A DNA stretch of 64,000 nucleotides from Roseivirga ehrenbergii (GTDB lineage Bacteria > Bacteroidota > Bacteroidia > Cytophagales > Cyclobacteriaceae): NCBI RefSeq assembly GCF_001593005.1, contig NZ_LQZQ01000001.1, positions 248,001 to 312,000 of the forward strand, written 5' to 3'. Each line of letters starts with the position of its first letter. The stretch's first letter is position 1. This document shows, in pieces, positions 8,405-16,498 of this stretch. The notes under the pieces are model-generated. The model was not told the DNA's origin, ran no database searches, and worked only from the letters and a program-made list of their open reading frames with translations. Made by a program: the position numbers and the translations under genes.

Positions 8405-8731
8405 ATGGATCTCGACCAACACCCAGGCAAAAAGATAAAGTGGATTATCGACAATTATGAGAAAGGAAATTCGGCAGAGTTTGCTCGAAAGGTGGCATTA
8501 TCTGGCCCCACAGTTAAATCATATATTGACGAAAAAACAAAACCTGGATATGATGCTATTCAGTCAATACTAAGGGTTTACTCTCAAATTAATTTGCACT
8601 GGTTTATTCTAAACCAAGGTCCAATTCAGAGAGAACTACAAGATAATGAGTTGGACATTTTGGAAGAAAATCATAGACTTCGTGAGGGTATTAAGTCGCT
8701 TTATGCGGTTTATGTAGAAGGAAACAATTAA
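8405..8731 (+). CDS. Small helix-turn-helix DNA-binding protein
   Basis: A 108-residue cytoplasmic protein. ATG 8405 is preferred over a TTG one codon upstream. Residues 20-75 resemble an XRE-like HTH: NSAEFARKVALSGPTVKSYI, then a helix ending NLHWFILNQGPI, a tail typical of small Bacteroidota HTH proteins. A charged, probably helical segment follows. Target genes are unknown. Its stop codon overlaps the stop of the convergent TPR gene by three bases (TTAA, 8728-8731). A repressor next to a tRNA can mark an old integration, but no integrase or att repeat is visible. Confidence 0.62.
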   Translation: MDLDQHPGKKIKWIIDNYEKGNSAEFARKVALSGPTVKSYIDEKTKPGYDAIQSILRVYSQINLHWFILNQGPIQRELQDNELDILEENHRLREGIKSLYAVYVEGNN

Positions 8732-10047
8732 AGATCTCTTCTGATTTTATCCAAGATCTCTTGAGCCTTAGCCGCTCTTACTTCTCTAACACGTTTTTCT
8801 ATCAACACTCTACGTTGTTTCGTTAGGAATAACTGTAAGTGATACAATATAAAGGTAAGTAGCAAAACCACTCCCAAACCCAATGGCCAGTATTCTTTAA
8901 TCAAAGCCAATTGTTCAGCCTTTTCTCTTCTACTACTTAAGACTTGATCTATTTTAGTATTGAACGCTTGTAAACTAGGGTTGTCCTTTTGGTTACGCTG
9001 TATATCCATCCAGTTACGGATATTTGAGGTATATAAATCCCCATAGCGAGCCGCTTTGGTAATATCAATCTGTAAATACGCCTTTTGTAACCAATCATAG
9101 ATTACAAAAAAATCAGGTTCCGCATCTAACTTATCAAAAGTATTCAATGCCAATTCCCATTTCTCAATTGCCGCGGTATTATTTCCCTTTTTAAATTCTA
9201 ATTCACCGTAATCCAAGAGGGTAATAAACTGCGAGCGCGCACTAGAATGTTCTAGTTTTAAAGCCAAAGCCTCAGAGTACCATTTTTCAGCCTTTTCAAA
9301 GTTTCCCAACTCCATATAAGCAACCCCCAAATTCTGAAGAGCCATAGCCCTAGTATCTGGTTCTATAGCTTCATTAAAGGCCACATAGGAAAAGAAGTTC
9401 TGGGCTTCCAGATAATCTTTATTGGTCAATTTGATAATCCCCAACTGATTGAGTGCTCTAGCCAAAGATACCGTATCACCCTTGTACTCTGATTCCTCCC
9501 AAAGATCCAGTAAAATATCACCAGCACCTTGATAATCTCCACTATTCTTCATTTGCATTGCCATGAAATATGGGAGATCAATTAAAAAGCTTAAATCCCC
9601 ATTTTCCTTTGCTAGTTCCGGATACCTTCTCACATAAGTCCTTGCTGTTTCATAGGCCTCCTTATAAAAAGCAGCAGCCATTCTATAATCTGAATACCTA
9701 GATTTAATGATTGCTAAGTTCTGAAGAATATCTATTTTATTGTAAAGATCAACAGTATCAGACTTTTGAAGATAAGTCAACGCATCGGAATAATTTAAGT
9801 ATGATGCTTCATAGTCTCTTGTCTGCATACCAATATACCCCATGGTGCTTTTGGCAATCACCATGCGATACGTATCTCCTCGTTTTGAGGCCCATGTAAA
9901 GGCCTTCTGGGTAAAATCAATTGCCTCAGGCGTATTTTCATTATTTAATGCATCGAACGCCTTACCCACTAAATCATTATACTCCTTTACTTGCCCGGTG
10001 AGAGTCAAGGGAAAAAGCATAGTTATCAGTAGGAATAGTCTTTTCAT
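8728..10047 (-). CDS. TPR-repeat protein with C-terminal membrane anchor
   Basis: About 439 residues from ATG 10047; a TTG eight codons upstream is less likely because the signal peptide starts at MKRLFLLITMLFPLTLTGQ. The body is tetratricopeptide repeats (for example GVAYMELGNFEKAEKWYSEA) that should form a periplasmic helical solenoid. A single membrane helix near the C-terminus (LGLGVVLLLTFILYHL) is followed by a short basic cytoplasmic tail. The layout resembles Bacteroidota TPR sensor proteins that lost the kinase or HTH output domain; no such domain follows here. Function unknown; protein-protein interaction is inferred. Confidence 0.8.
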   Translation of the reverse strand: MKRLFLLITMLFPLTLTGQVKEYNDLVGKAFDALNNENTPEAIDFTQKAFTWASKRGDTYRMVIAKSTMGYIGMQTRDYEASYLNYSDALTYLQKSDTVDLYNKIDILQNLAIIKSRYSDYRMAAAFYKEAYETARTYVRRYPELAKENGDLSFLIDLPYFMAMQMKNSGDYQGAGDILLDLWEESEYKGDTVSLARALNQLGIIKLTNKDYLEAQNFFSYVAFNEAIEPDTRAMALQNLGVAYMELGNFEKAEKWYSEALALKLEHSSARSQFITLLDYGELEFKKGNNTAAIEKWELALNTFDKLDAEPDFFVIYDWLQKAYLQIDITKAARYGDLYTSNIRNWMDIQRNQKDNPSLQAFNTKIDQVLSSRREKAEQLALIKEYWPLGLGVVLLLTFILYHLQLFLTKQRRVLIEKRVREVRAAKAQEILDKIRRDL

Positions 10048-10129
10048 TTTAGGCACAAAAAAGCCAGACAAGAAATTTTACCGCATCAATATCGGTATTA
10101 TTTCAAGTCAAAACAAAACAAAAAGGCAT

Positions 10130-10161
10130 AAATACAAAAAGCCTTATTGATTAAAAGGCTT
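10130..10161 (-). terminator. Terminator overlapping the stop of the small lipoprotein gene
   Basis: AAGCCTT (10139-10145) pairs with AAGGCTT (10155-10161). On the minus strand the stem is followed by a T-rich tract. The right arm includes two bases of the stop codon. Confidence 0.6.
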
Positions 10162-10354
10162 AACCGTTAGTCTTAGGTAGCCTTGGCCCCTTAGCAGTTT
10201 TATCTTCTTCTTCTTCAGGAGTTGAGTTTTTAGGGCTATCCAAGTTCACATCAATAGTAGTATCTGGATCGACAGGTTGTGGAACAGTGTCCATGTTGTC
10301 AGCGCAGCCCATAGCAAATAATACAAACACAAATAGAATGGTTAACTTTTTCAT
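10160..10354 (-). CDS. Tiny lipoprotein of unknown function
   Basis: A 64-residue product from ATG 10354. The upstream in-frame extension has no signal character, whereas MKKLTILFVFVLFAMGCADN is a clear lipoprotein signal with lipobox AMGC (Cys17). The mature part is short, acidic and proline-rich (VPQPVDPDTTIDVNLD) and ends in a charged KGPRLPKTNG. No domain is recognised. It is probably single-gene, with its own terminator just after the stop. An acidic stretch near the lipidated Cys would allow surface exposure, but this is weak evidence. Confidence 0.65.
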   Translation of the reverse strand: MKKLTILFVFVLFAMGCADNMDTVPQPVDPDTTIDVNLDSPKNSTPEEEEDKTAKGPRLPKTNG

Positions 10355-10612
10355 AATGTAGGGTTTAGTGTTTAGACCCGAATATATGATTTCTATTCCA
10401 CTCAGCATCAATAGTATAACAATTTTTAATTCTACTATTAGTATAACCGAATTATATTATAAAACTCTTTGTTTGAATGAAATTATAACGATATATAGAT
10501 AAATTATTCTCAGTACGAATGAAGAGAGAGGGCTTAAAAATATCCATGTAAGTTTACTCATTATTAGAGCTTGGATAATAAGAATTATTCAAAGTGCAAA
10601 AAATCAAGGGTT

Positions 10613-11389
10613 TTACAGAGCATAATTATCGATGGTGCTGTTCTTATATTCTACTGAGAAGAAAGATTTAAAAAAGTCATCCTCGAACACAGAAGCACCA
10701 ATTGTTGAATCTAATAATTGAAGTAGCCCTCCGCTCTCACTTTTCGGCTTAATCTTTTTAAAAACAACCTTCGAATTTTTACTGTGACAGTTTCTCAACA
10801 ATAAATGATCTGCGTGAATTTCATTCAAGAACAAATTTGAATACTCTCCAAACGTTCCTATTTCCATTTTAGATGCTGTTAGCCTCTCAACCCTTATGGC
10901 ATTAAATTTTTCTGGGCACAAATAAAACTCCGATGTGCTTGTGTTGTCAATTCCATTATTTAGAATATTCACCTTGTCCAAGAGGTTATTACATCCAATA
11001 TGGAGGGAGTGGAATTTAGAATTTGAGAGGTATTCTAAATGATCGATCTTACAGGCATGTATTCTTAAAGCTCCAGCATCTGGATTGAATTTGTACACCA
11101 AATCACTAATCACACAATTCTCAAACTCAATATTGGCTACTCTACTAGATTCAATTGCCACTTCATTAAACTGACAGTTTTCAAAAATCCAGTGTGATGA
11201 AATATCTGATTCTGAGACCACCAACTCAGGGAATCTACAATTTTTAAAATGATATATGTGTGGAGAGTGAAATTGGCCATTGGATAAATGAACAGATTCC
11301 TTTAAGCTGAATGCAAATCCATTAATGAGAAAATCGTAATCTTTTCCTTCGATTATTTTCAAAAAATTCGATTGGCTCAGAGCTCTCAT
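10613..11389 (-). CDS. Orphan protein, probable beta-helix (pentapeptide-like) fold
   Basis: 258 residues, no signal peptide, starting ATG 11389. Not recognised. Phrases of the type 'phe-x-asn-cys-x-phe/ile' recur about every 20 residues (YHFKNCRFPEL, WIFENCQFNEV, IEFENCVISDL, LLLRNCHSKN), suggesting a right-handed beta-helix like pentapeptide-repeat proteins but with a looser period. The gene is AT-rich, stands alone between two gene-poor gaps, and lacks a terminator I can see. It could be a recent acquisition. The C-terminus ends on a rung (STIDNYAL), so truncation cannot be excluded. Confidence 0.55.
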   Translation of the reverse strand: MRALSQSNFLKIIEGKDYDFLINGFAFSLKESVHLSNGQFHSPHIYHFKNCRFPELVVSESDISSHWIFENCQFNEVAIESSRVANIEFENCVISDLVYKFNPDAGALRIHACKIDHLEYLSNSKFHSLHIGCNNLLDKVNILNNGIDNTSTSEFYLCPEKFNAIRVERLTASKMEIGTFGEYSNLFLNEIHADHLLLRNCHSKNSKVVFKKIKPKSESGGLLQLLDSTIGASVFEDDFFKSFFSVEYKNSTIDNYAL

Positions 11390-11832
11390 GCAAAACAGTT
11401 TAAACTACAGATTAAGGATAGGCATGTATATACCAAAAGCACCCTTGTATATTAAGGAAGGAAGCCAACTTCTCTAAGAAGTTCAATATAGATGTGTCTC
11501 TGTTCATTTGTAAACTCAGAAAATGACTTTGTTTACGAATATGAAGGTATAAAAGGAAATAGTTAAAAACAACTAAAGTTTAAGTCGAAGGTCTCCGTTC
11601 ATCCAATTTTTAGAATTTTATACCCTCAACTAAATGTTATTGGGAAACTATTCTTTGCTGAAAACATAGCCCAGATAACAGATGGTGGATTTCAAAGAAT
11701 AGACCACCTATAAATTAAGTCTATAAATAGTTGATATTTAACTTTTTAACCTGTTAATTCCCATTATGTTAGTGCCCATACTACTAACATAGAGAGACTC
11801 ATTTTATTAGTACCATTAATTAGGCCCAACCT
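11390..11832. other. 443-bp intergenic region
   Basis: AT-rich, with no open frame I would support. It holds a 7-bp inverted repeat (11467-11483, AACTTCT/AGAAGTT) and a 9-bp inverted repeat (11765-11791) near the next gene. Nothing like an RNA gene or an IS end is visible. Confidence 0.5.
11765..11791. promoter_or_regulatory. 9-bp inverted repeat upstream of the orphan small gene
   Basis: TATGTTAGT and ACTAACATA flank a 9-base spacer, ending 41 bp before the ATG at 11833. Size and place suit an operator or a leader hairpin; which is not decided. Confidence 0.4.
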
Positions 11833-12207
11833 ATGAATACAGCTCTGACTATATCGGACGTTTTTCAATCGCCTCAAAGCCTCCACTGTGCTCAAAAAAT
11901 AAAGGAATGGATTGACGGCAATACGTTCTATACAAAACAGCATCTAATTTGGAATATCGGAGTTACCAATGCCGAGAATCTACTTAATATCGAATCTACT
12001 GTTCGCCACGATATGACATGTAAGCATTGGCGATACTGGAACAACGAAAGCTTTAAAGATGCCATGGAAACCTTGCGTAAGTTAAACAAGTCTCCAAACG
12101 TTATTAAATCGCCTTATAATGATTACTCATCGAAAGGTTCCTATGTGTTTATCTACAAAACTATAATTCCAGAAGACAGTAGATTATTTCACACTTTACA
12201 TACCTAA
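11833..12207 (+). CDS. Hypothetical protein, 124 residues
   Basis: Not recognised. No signal peptide or membrane segment; mixed charge, tryptophan-rich middle (CKHWRYWNNESFKDAMETL). The N-terminus MNTALTISDVFQS and even amino-acid use make it plausible as a real cytoplasmic protein. It opens a two-gene rightward pair with the 86-residue gene 36 bp downstream and has an inverted repeat in front. Both point into coaE. No function is proposed. Confidence 0.5.
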   Translation: MNTALTISDVFQSPQSLHCAQKIKEWIDGNTFYTKQHLIWNIGVTNAENLLNIESTVRHDMTCKHWRYWNNESFKDAMETLRKLNKSPNVIKSPYNDYSSKGSYVFIYKTIIPEDSRLFHTLHT

Positions 12208-12243
12208 GATCATTCGATTTCTATGAATTGATTATATTGGGTT

Positions 12244-12504
12244 ATGGCAAATACCTTTTTCGATTTCTTACAATTGAACACCCATGAACAGGTAAAAGAA
12301 CTTTATCAAAATGGTAAGTTTATTGTTGGTATTCGCTATTATGGCTACAAAGTAAACCTCTATTTGCTTCAAGATTATTACCTAGAGGTATTCTATAACC
12401 ACAAATTAGACAAGATTGAAAAAATAGACTTACTCGACTTTTCGCATAGCAGAATGAAGTTCTATGCGGATCAAATTTCCTTACCTTCTTTTGTCAACTC
12501 TTAA
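12244..12504 (+). CDS. Small conserved protein of unknown function, 86 residues
   Basis: Cytoplasmic, aromatic-rich small protein (MANTFFDFLQLNTHEQVKEL, then GIRYYGYKVNLYLLQDYYLE). It resembles short uncharacterised proteins I associate with Cytophagales, but I cannot name a family. Its 3' end overlaps the 3' end of the convergent coaE by 11 bp, so transcripts of the two genes meet head-on. The strand and start are supported by the long beta-strand-like aromatic pattern rather than by any known motif. Confidence 0.55.
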   Translation: MANTFFDFLQLNTHEQVKELYQNGKFIVGIRYYGYKVNLYLLQDYYLEVFYNHKLDKIEKIDLLDFSHSRMKFYADQISLPSFVNS

Positions 12505-13096
12505 TAAGCTGAAGTTCTTTATGGATTTTGAGTACCTGAGGAATTAGTAATTTACTACCTCCATTATCAATTAAATAATCCGACACTTCTCTTCTTCCCT
12601 TATCATCAACTTGATTACTCATGATGTCTAACACCTGTGCTTTATCTCTTTGTATATCACGCATAAGCACACGGTTTATTCGAACATCCTCAGGAGCAAG
12701 TACAGAGATCAATTTATTTAATGCTGTATAAGATCCGTTTTCGATTAACAATGCAGCTTCTTTAATCAGCACCTTAGCATTTTGATTATTCGCCCATTGT
12801 AAAAAATCCTTTGCCACGGCCGGATGAACTAAGCCATTTAACTTACTCAACTCTTCTGTATTTGAAAAAACCCTATTTGCCAAAAAGCTTCTATTAAGCA
12901 AACCGTCAGGTAAATAGCTTTCTGCACCAAACAAATCCATCACCTGACTCTTAAGCAACTCATCATTGCTTAAGAGGTATTTACCACGATCGTCTGCGAA
13001 ATAAATAGGTACACCCAGCTGATGGAAAATTTTACACACAGTGGTTTTGCCAGAGCCTATCCCTCCTGTTACTCCAACAATCAGCGAATCAGTCAT
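12494..13096 (-). CDS. coaE: Dephospho-CoA kinase
   Basis: Last enzyme of CoA synthesis: phosphorylates the 3' hydroxyl of dephospho-CoA with ATP. At 200 residues it is full length. P-loop GVTGGIGSGKTTV lies at residues 8-20, followed by the conserved FADD region near residue 33 and the EAALLIENG segment near 113. It overlaps the end of the ybbR-like gene by 8 bp and is the last gene of the nusB-ytxH-DUF1573-yajC-ybbR-coaE run. It ends against a convergent small gene. Confidence 0.95.
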   Translation of the reverse strand: MTDSLIVGVTGGIGSGKTTVCKIFHQLGVPIYFADDRGKYLLSNDELLKSQVMDLFGAESYLPDGLLNRSFLANRVFSNTEELSKLNGLVHPAVAKDFLQWANNQNAKVLIKEAALLIENGSYTALNKLISVLAPEDVRINRVLMRDIQRDKAQVLDIMSNQVDDKGRREVSDYLIDNGGSKLLIPQVLKIHKELQLIKS

Positions 13097-14066
13097 TGTC
13101 TTTCAATTTAACACTGCTTTGAGATAACTCAAGATTCAGAATGAAAGGAGGTTTCTTTGCAACCCTAATAGGAATAGTATTATCGCTATTTTTCAGATTT
13201 ACATAATCCGCAGCTAATATCAAATTGAGTGAATCCACGCTACGAGTTTCATTGGCCAAAATCTGGTAAGAAACAATCACCCGGTTAGGCTCAATTGAAT
13301 CGTTTGTGCTCTTAAAATTAATTGAGCTTATAGGAAGCTCCACTTCTCTTCTGATAAGCTCAGTAACCTCAAACTTCACCGTTATTTCCTCTATGTTGGT
13401 AGATATTAAGTCTGTGCCAAAGTTTTTTATGCTGAATTTTTGGTCTACATTTTTACTAAACTCTGAGTCTCCAGCACTGATTATGATAGGTCGTTTAATT
13501 GTGTCCAACATACTTTTAGGTCCAGTAATGCTCAAACGATTGGGCTCCACTAAAATGGGAGAAGTGACTTTCCTGTTTGGAGCTAGCTTAATCTGGGTGG
13601 AGTCGAATACCACTTCCACATCGATTGTAGCGCGCTCATCAAGGTTAAATATTAGCGAGTCTTTAAGAATATAATTAATCGAAACTGGATCCAATTGAGG
13701 AGCAATGTCTTGCCTCAAGTTATTGGCCAATCGGTAATTATCTCGAATGGGGTTGTCTAATTCTATAACCAACGGACTCATACTAAAACCAAAAGAACGG
13801 GTCATTAAGTCCCAACCTCCGCCAGTAACTTCAAGCGGAAGCTTATCTGGAATTTCTGACAAGGCTACGTAAAGAGAGTCGTTGTAAACTACCTTAATGG
13901 GGTAGTTAATTTGGGTAACGTAATCTGATTTATTTAAGGCACTAAAAAACCAAAAGGTGGTAGATATTATTATGCATAATACTACCACCTTCAATTTTTC
14001 GTCCTTTGTACTGGGCGTGTTGAAAGACCTTTTTAGAATTTCAATTATTTCTTCAGCACTTTTCAA
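13089..14066 (-). CDS. YbbR-like domain protein, single-pass membrane protein
   Basis: A 325-residue protein with a short cytoplasmic N-terminus, one membrane helix at about residues 27-45 (VVVLCIIISTTFWFFSAL) and an extracytoplasmic region of YbbR-type beta repeats. The frame has a stop directly before TTG 14066 and no early ATG, so TTG is the likely start. The role of YbbR proteins in this phylum is unclear; elsewhere YbbR (CdaR) regulates the diadenylate cyclase CdaA, but no cdaA is nearby. It sits 6 bp after yajC and overlaps coaE. Confidence 0.82.
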   Translation of the reverse strand: MKSAEEIIEILKRSFNTPSTKDEKLKVVVLCIIISTTFWFFSALNKSDYVTQINYPIKVVYNDSLYVALSEIPDKLPLEVTGGGWDLMTRSFGFSMSPLVIELDNPIRDNYRLANNLRQDIAPQLDPVSINYILKDSLIFNLDERATIDVEVVFDSTQIKLAPNRKVTSPILVEPNRLSITGPKSMLDTIKRPIIISAGDSEFSKNVDQKFSIKNFGTDLISTNIEEITVKFEVTELIRREVELPISSINFKSTNDSIEPNRVIVSYQILANETRSVDSLNLILAADYVNLKNSDNTIPIRVAKKPPFILNLELSQSSVKLKDND

Positions 14067-14072
14067 TCACAC

Positions 14073-14393
14073 TTAAGCTTTACCGGCCACTTTTTTACTT
14101 GCTTCTAAAGAAATGGCACTTTTTTCAAACTTGATTTTTGCCCCTTTCTCAACATCCAAGGTAATAGTGTCTTCATCCATTTCGGCTATTCTTCCGTGAA
14201 CACCACCAATAGTAACAATTCTATCACCCTTTTTTATGTCATTAATAAAGTTCTTCTGGTCTTTTTGCTTCTTCTGTTGTGGTCTAATCATAAAGAAATA
14301 GAACACTAAAGCAATACCTCCAAAAAGAAGCAACTGTTGCATCCAACCTCCACCAGCAGGTGCGTTGGCTTGTAATAAAATACCTTCTAACAT
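14073..14393 (-). CDS. yajC: Preprotein translocase subunit YajC
   Basis: 106-residue accessory subunit of the SecDF-YajC complex, which aids Sec-dependent export. One membrane helix (residues 19-38, QLLLFGGIALVFYFFMI) is followed by the family signature RPQQKKQKDQKNF and a small soluble beta domain with GDRIVTIGGVHG. Length and order are normal. Part of the nusB-coaE operon; secDF is not in the window. Confidence 0.96.
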   Translation of the reverse strand: MLEGILLQANAPAGGGWMQQLLLFGGIALVFYFFMIRPQQKKQKDQKNFINDIKKGDRIVTIGGVHGRIAEMDEDTITLDVEKGAKIKFEKSAISLEASKKVAGKA

Positions 14394-14408
14394 TGTGTTA
14401 TTTAAAAA

Positions 14409-14930
14409 TTATGGAGCTGTAGATGTTTGAACAAAACCTCTTAAGCTTAATCTAGTTTGTTTAGGATTGGTATTGGCTACAATGGTAATCACAGGGCTTT
14501 GCTGGCCAGTTTTTCCTTTACTGTCAAATCTAACAACAATCTCACCTGTTCCTCCTGGCGCAATTGGCTCTCTAGAATAACTAGGTACTGTACAACCACA
14601 TGAAGCAGACGCGCTTTGAATAGACAATGGCTCAGTTCCAGAGTTTGTGAATTTAAATGTATGATTCACCACTTCTCCTTGCTGAATTGTACCAAAGTTA
14701 TAAAGTGTTTGATCCCACTTAAAGGCTGCATTAGCACTAAGGTTTTGTTCTGGGCTATTCACTACAGTTTGAGCTGGTAACGTACCGTTATTTCTTACTA
14801 CACCGCCATTCTCAAGTTGATTGACTCTTCTTTCCAAAGTAGCCAGTCGCTTTTCCATGTCGGCATTACCGCAAGAAGATGCGATAAAAAACAACGCTAC
14901 TAAACTCAATAGAGATAATTTAGTTTTCAT
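14409..14930 (-). CDS. DUF1573 lipoprotein with N-terminal coiled coil
   Basis: 173 residues. Lipoprotein signal with lipobox IASSC (Cys20), then a short heptad-like coiled coil (MEKRLATLERRVNQLENG) and a DUF1573 immunoglobulin-like domain (YNFGTIQQGEVVNHTFKF, then SASCGCTVPSYS, then GGTGEIVVRFDSKGKTGQ). DUF1573 domains resemble MSP/ASH-type beta-sandwiches; their role is unknown. The coiled coil suggests oligomerisation. It is 15 bp from yajC and 10 bp from the ytxH-like gene. Confidence 0.85.
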   Translation of the reverse strand: MKTKLSLLSLVALFFIASSCGNADMEKRLATLERRVNQLENGGVVRNNGTLPAQTVVNSPEQNLSANAAFKWDQTLYNFGTIQQGEVVNHTFKFTNSGTEPLSIQSASASCGCTVPSYSREPIAPGGTGEIVVRFDSKGKTGQQSPVITIVANTNPKQTRLSLRGFVQTSTAP

Positions 14931-14940
14931 AATTCTATAT

Positions 14941-15246
14941 TTAGTTTTTGTCTCCAGACTTAATCTGACCTATCAGATTGTCTACATCCGTTAATAATTG
15001 TTCTGCTTTCAAACGTGCTTCAGAAACCACTTTTTCTCCTTCAGCTTTAGCTTCAGAGGCAATTTCATGTTTTCCGTTGATAAGATCTTCCAATAAATCC
15101 TCTAGCTGTTTCTTATACTTATCTAGCTGATACGAAAGTTTGTCTCTTGTGTTCGATCCTTTATCTGGGGCATACAAAATACCCAAAATAGCACCCGTGG
15201 CTGCGCCAATTACAAATGCTAATACGTTGCTTGATCCTTTACCCAT
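14941..15246 (-). CDS. YtxH domain small membrane protein
   Basis: 101 residues: a glycine-rich membrane helix near the N-terminus (VLAFVIGAATGAILGILYAP) with the YtxH signature ending APDKG, then a long charged, probably amphipathic helix (residues 35-95). Function is not known; YtxH proteins are often stress-linked in Firmicutes. It lies between nusB (6 bp) and DUF1573 (10 bp). Confidence 0.85.
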   Translation of the reverse strand: MGKGSSNVLAFVIGAATGAILGILYAPDKGSNTRDKLSYQLDKYKKQLEDLLEDLINGKHEIASEAKAEGEKVVSEARLKAEQLLTDVDNLIGQIKSGDKN

Positions 15247-15252
15247 TAATGT

Positions 15253-16431
15253 TTATTTATTATCCATTAAACCTCTACCACTCTTTTTCAACATTCCTGA
15301 TGTTTTTAGTTCTACACTGATCACATCAAGTATTCCGTTTATGAATTGTTTACTCTTTGGAGTACTGTAGTTTTTCGAAAGCTCAATATACTCATTTATA
15401 GTAACCTTTACAGGTATACTTTGGAAATTCAGCATTTCGGCAATTGCCATTTTGAGTATGATTTGGTCGGTAATTGCCAACCTGTCAACTTCCCAATTCT
15501 TTGTTTTTGCACCAATAATTTTGCTGTATTCTTCATCGTTTTCTACAGCTGATCTAAATATTTTCTCGAAAAAGGATTTATCCTCTTCCCAGTTGTTAGA
15601 GAAATCTGGCAGGTCAAACTCTTTTGGCGAGCTGGTTTCTTCGAGGTCGCGAATGGAGCGACTCACCAAACTACGAGCAATTGCCTTGTTCTCTTGCCAG
15701 AAAATATCTCTTTCTTCGAAGAAGGATAAAATCATATCAATTTTAAAAACCTCCTGCTTAACAATGTGGTCTACAATTGCTTTATCCTCTTCAAATGAAG
15801 GATTGGCTGTTCTACGGTATTCGTTGTACACCTCATCCTTTTTCAGAACTTCTTTGTACCAGTTCTTTACATTCTCTTCTTCGTCTTCCCACCCGATGTT
15901 TCTTTTCACCAAGGCTACCTGAACCTTTGAAGAGTTTCTAAAAAACTCAATCACCTTGTTTTTAGAAAAGTTATAATCGCCCACAATGAGCTTTTCAGGA
16001 GAAAGTTTAGATTTTTTATCTGCTTCTACCTTTGAGTAGTCAGACCATGCAATTAGCAAGCTTACTACTTCTAAGAATCGATCTACTAAAGATTCTGCAT
16101 CGAGAATCATAGAAGACAGCATATGATCGAAATCCTTTTTTTGGCTTGCCAAATAGCTTTTATAAGCCTTGTTTGCCTCTTTCTGGGCTACCTCTGCGAT
16201 TACCTCAGATGGATCTAATGCCGTACCATTGATTTTATTGGCATAAACACGCTTACATTGCTGCCTTTGTGTTTTTAGTAAATCACGGTCTTGAACTTCC
16301 ATCGAGTTTAAGTCGGGTAGGAAAGCCTCATCAATTTCAGCCAAACCTAGGTTATAGTTAGCTTCTTTGCATTGACCATAAGCGAATAATGACTGCATCG
16401 CTTTTACTCTTAGTGATCTCCTGTTAAGCAT
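15253..16431 (-). CDS. nusB: Transcription antitermination factor NusB, long Bacteroidota form
   Basis: RNA-binding antitermination factor that works with NusE (S10) on rRNA operons. The start MLNRRSLRVKAMQSLFAYGQ is typical of the phylum. At 392 residues it is far longer than the about 140-residue E. coli protein: a long helical insert precedes the NusB core, which lies at the C-terminus (EVDRLAITDQIILKMAIAEM, then IPVKVTINEYIELSKNYST, then FINGILD). It is the first gene of the leftward six-gene operon. Confidence 0.93.
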   Translation of the reverse strand: MLNRRSLRVKAMQSLFAYGQCKEANYNLGLAEIDEAFLPDLNSMEVQDRDLLKTQRQQCKRVYANKINGTALDPSEVIAEVAQKEANKAYKSYLASQKKDFDHMLSSMILDAESLVDRFLEVVSLLIAWSDYSKVEADKKSKLSPEKLIVGDYNFSKNKVIEFFRNSSKVQVALVKRNIGWEDEEENVKNWYKEVLKKDEVYNEYRRTANPSFEEDKAIVDHIVKQEVFKIDMILSFFEERDIFWQENKAIARSLVSRSIRDLEETSSPKEFDLPDFSNNWEEDKSFFEKIFRSAVENDEEYSKIIGAKTKNWEVDRLAITDQIILKMAIAEMLNFQSIPVKVTINEYIELSKNYSTPKSKQFINGILDVISVELKTSGMLKKSGRGLMDNK

Positions 16432-16454
16432 TTCAAAATTTTAAAGAACGGTAA

Positions 16455-16490
16455 AAATAAAAAGTAGAAGGGAGTTTTAACAACTCCCTT
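16455..16490 (-). terminator. Terminator after the Leu/Phe/Val dehydrogenase gene
   Basis: AAGGGAGTT (16468-16476) and AACTCCCTT (16482-16490) form a perfect 9-bp stem with a 5-base loop. On the minus strand it is followed by a T-rich but interrupted tract. It separates the dehydrogenase from nusB. Confidence 0.72.
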
Positions 16491-16498
16491 GCATTATA

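Noticed and set aside
8213-8731. tRNA plus HTH gene as an integrated element
   Set aside because: No integrase, no second tRNA fragment or att repeat seen, and flanks are ordinary genes.
15452-15922. 156-codon antisense frame inside nusB
   Set aside because: Serine- and leucine-rich shadow of a conserved gene.
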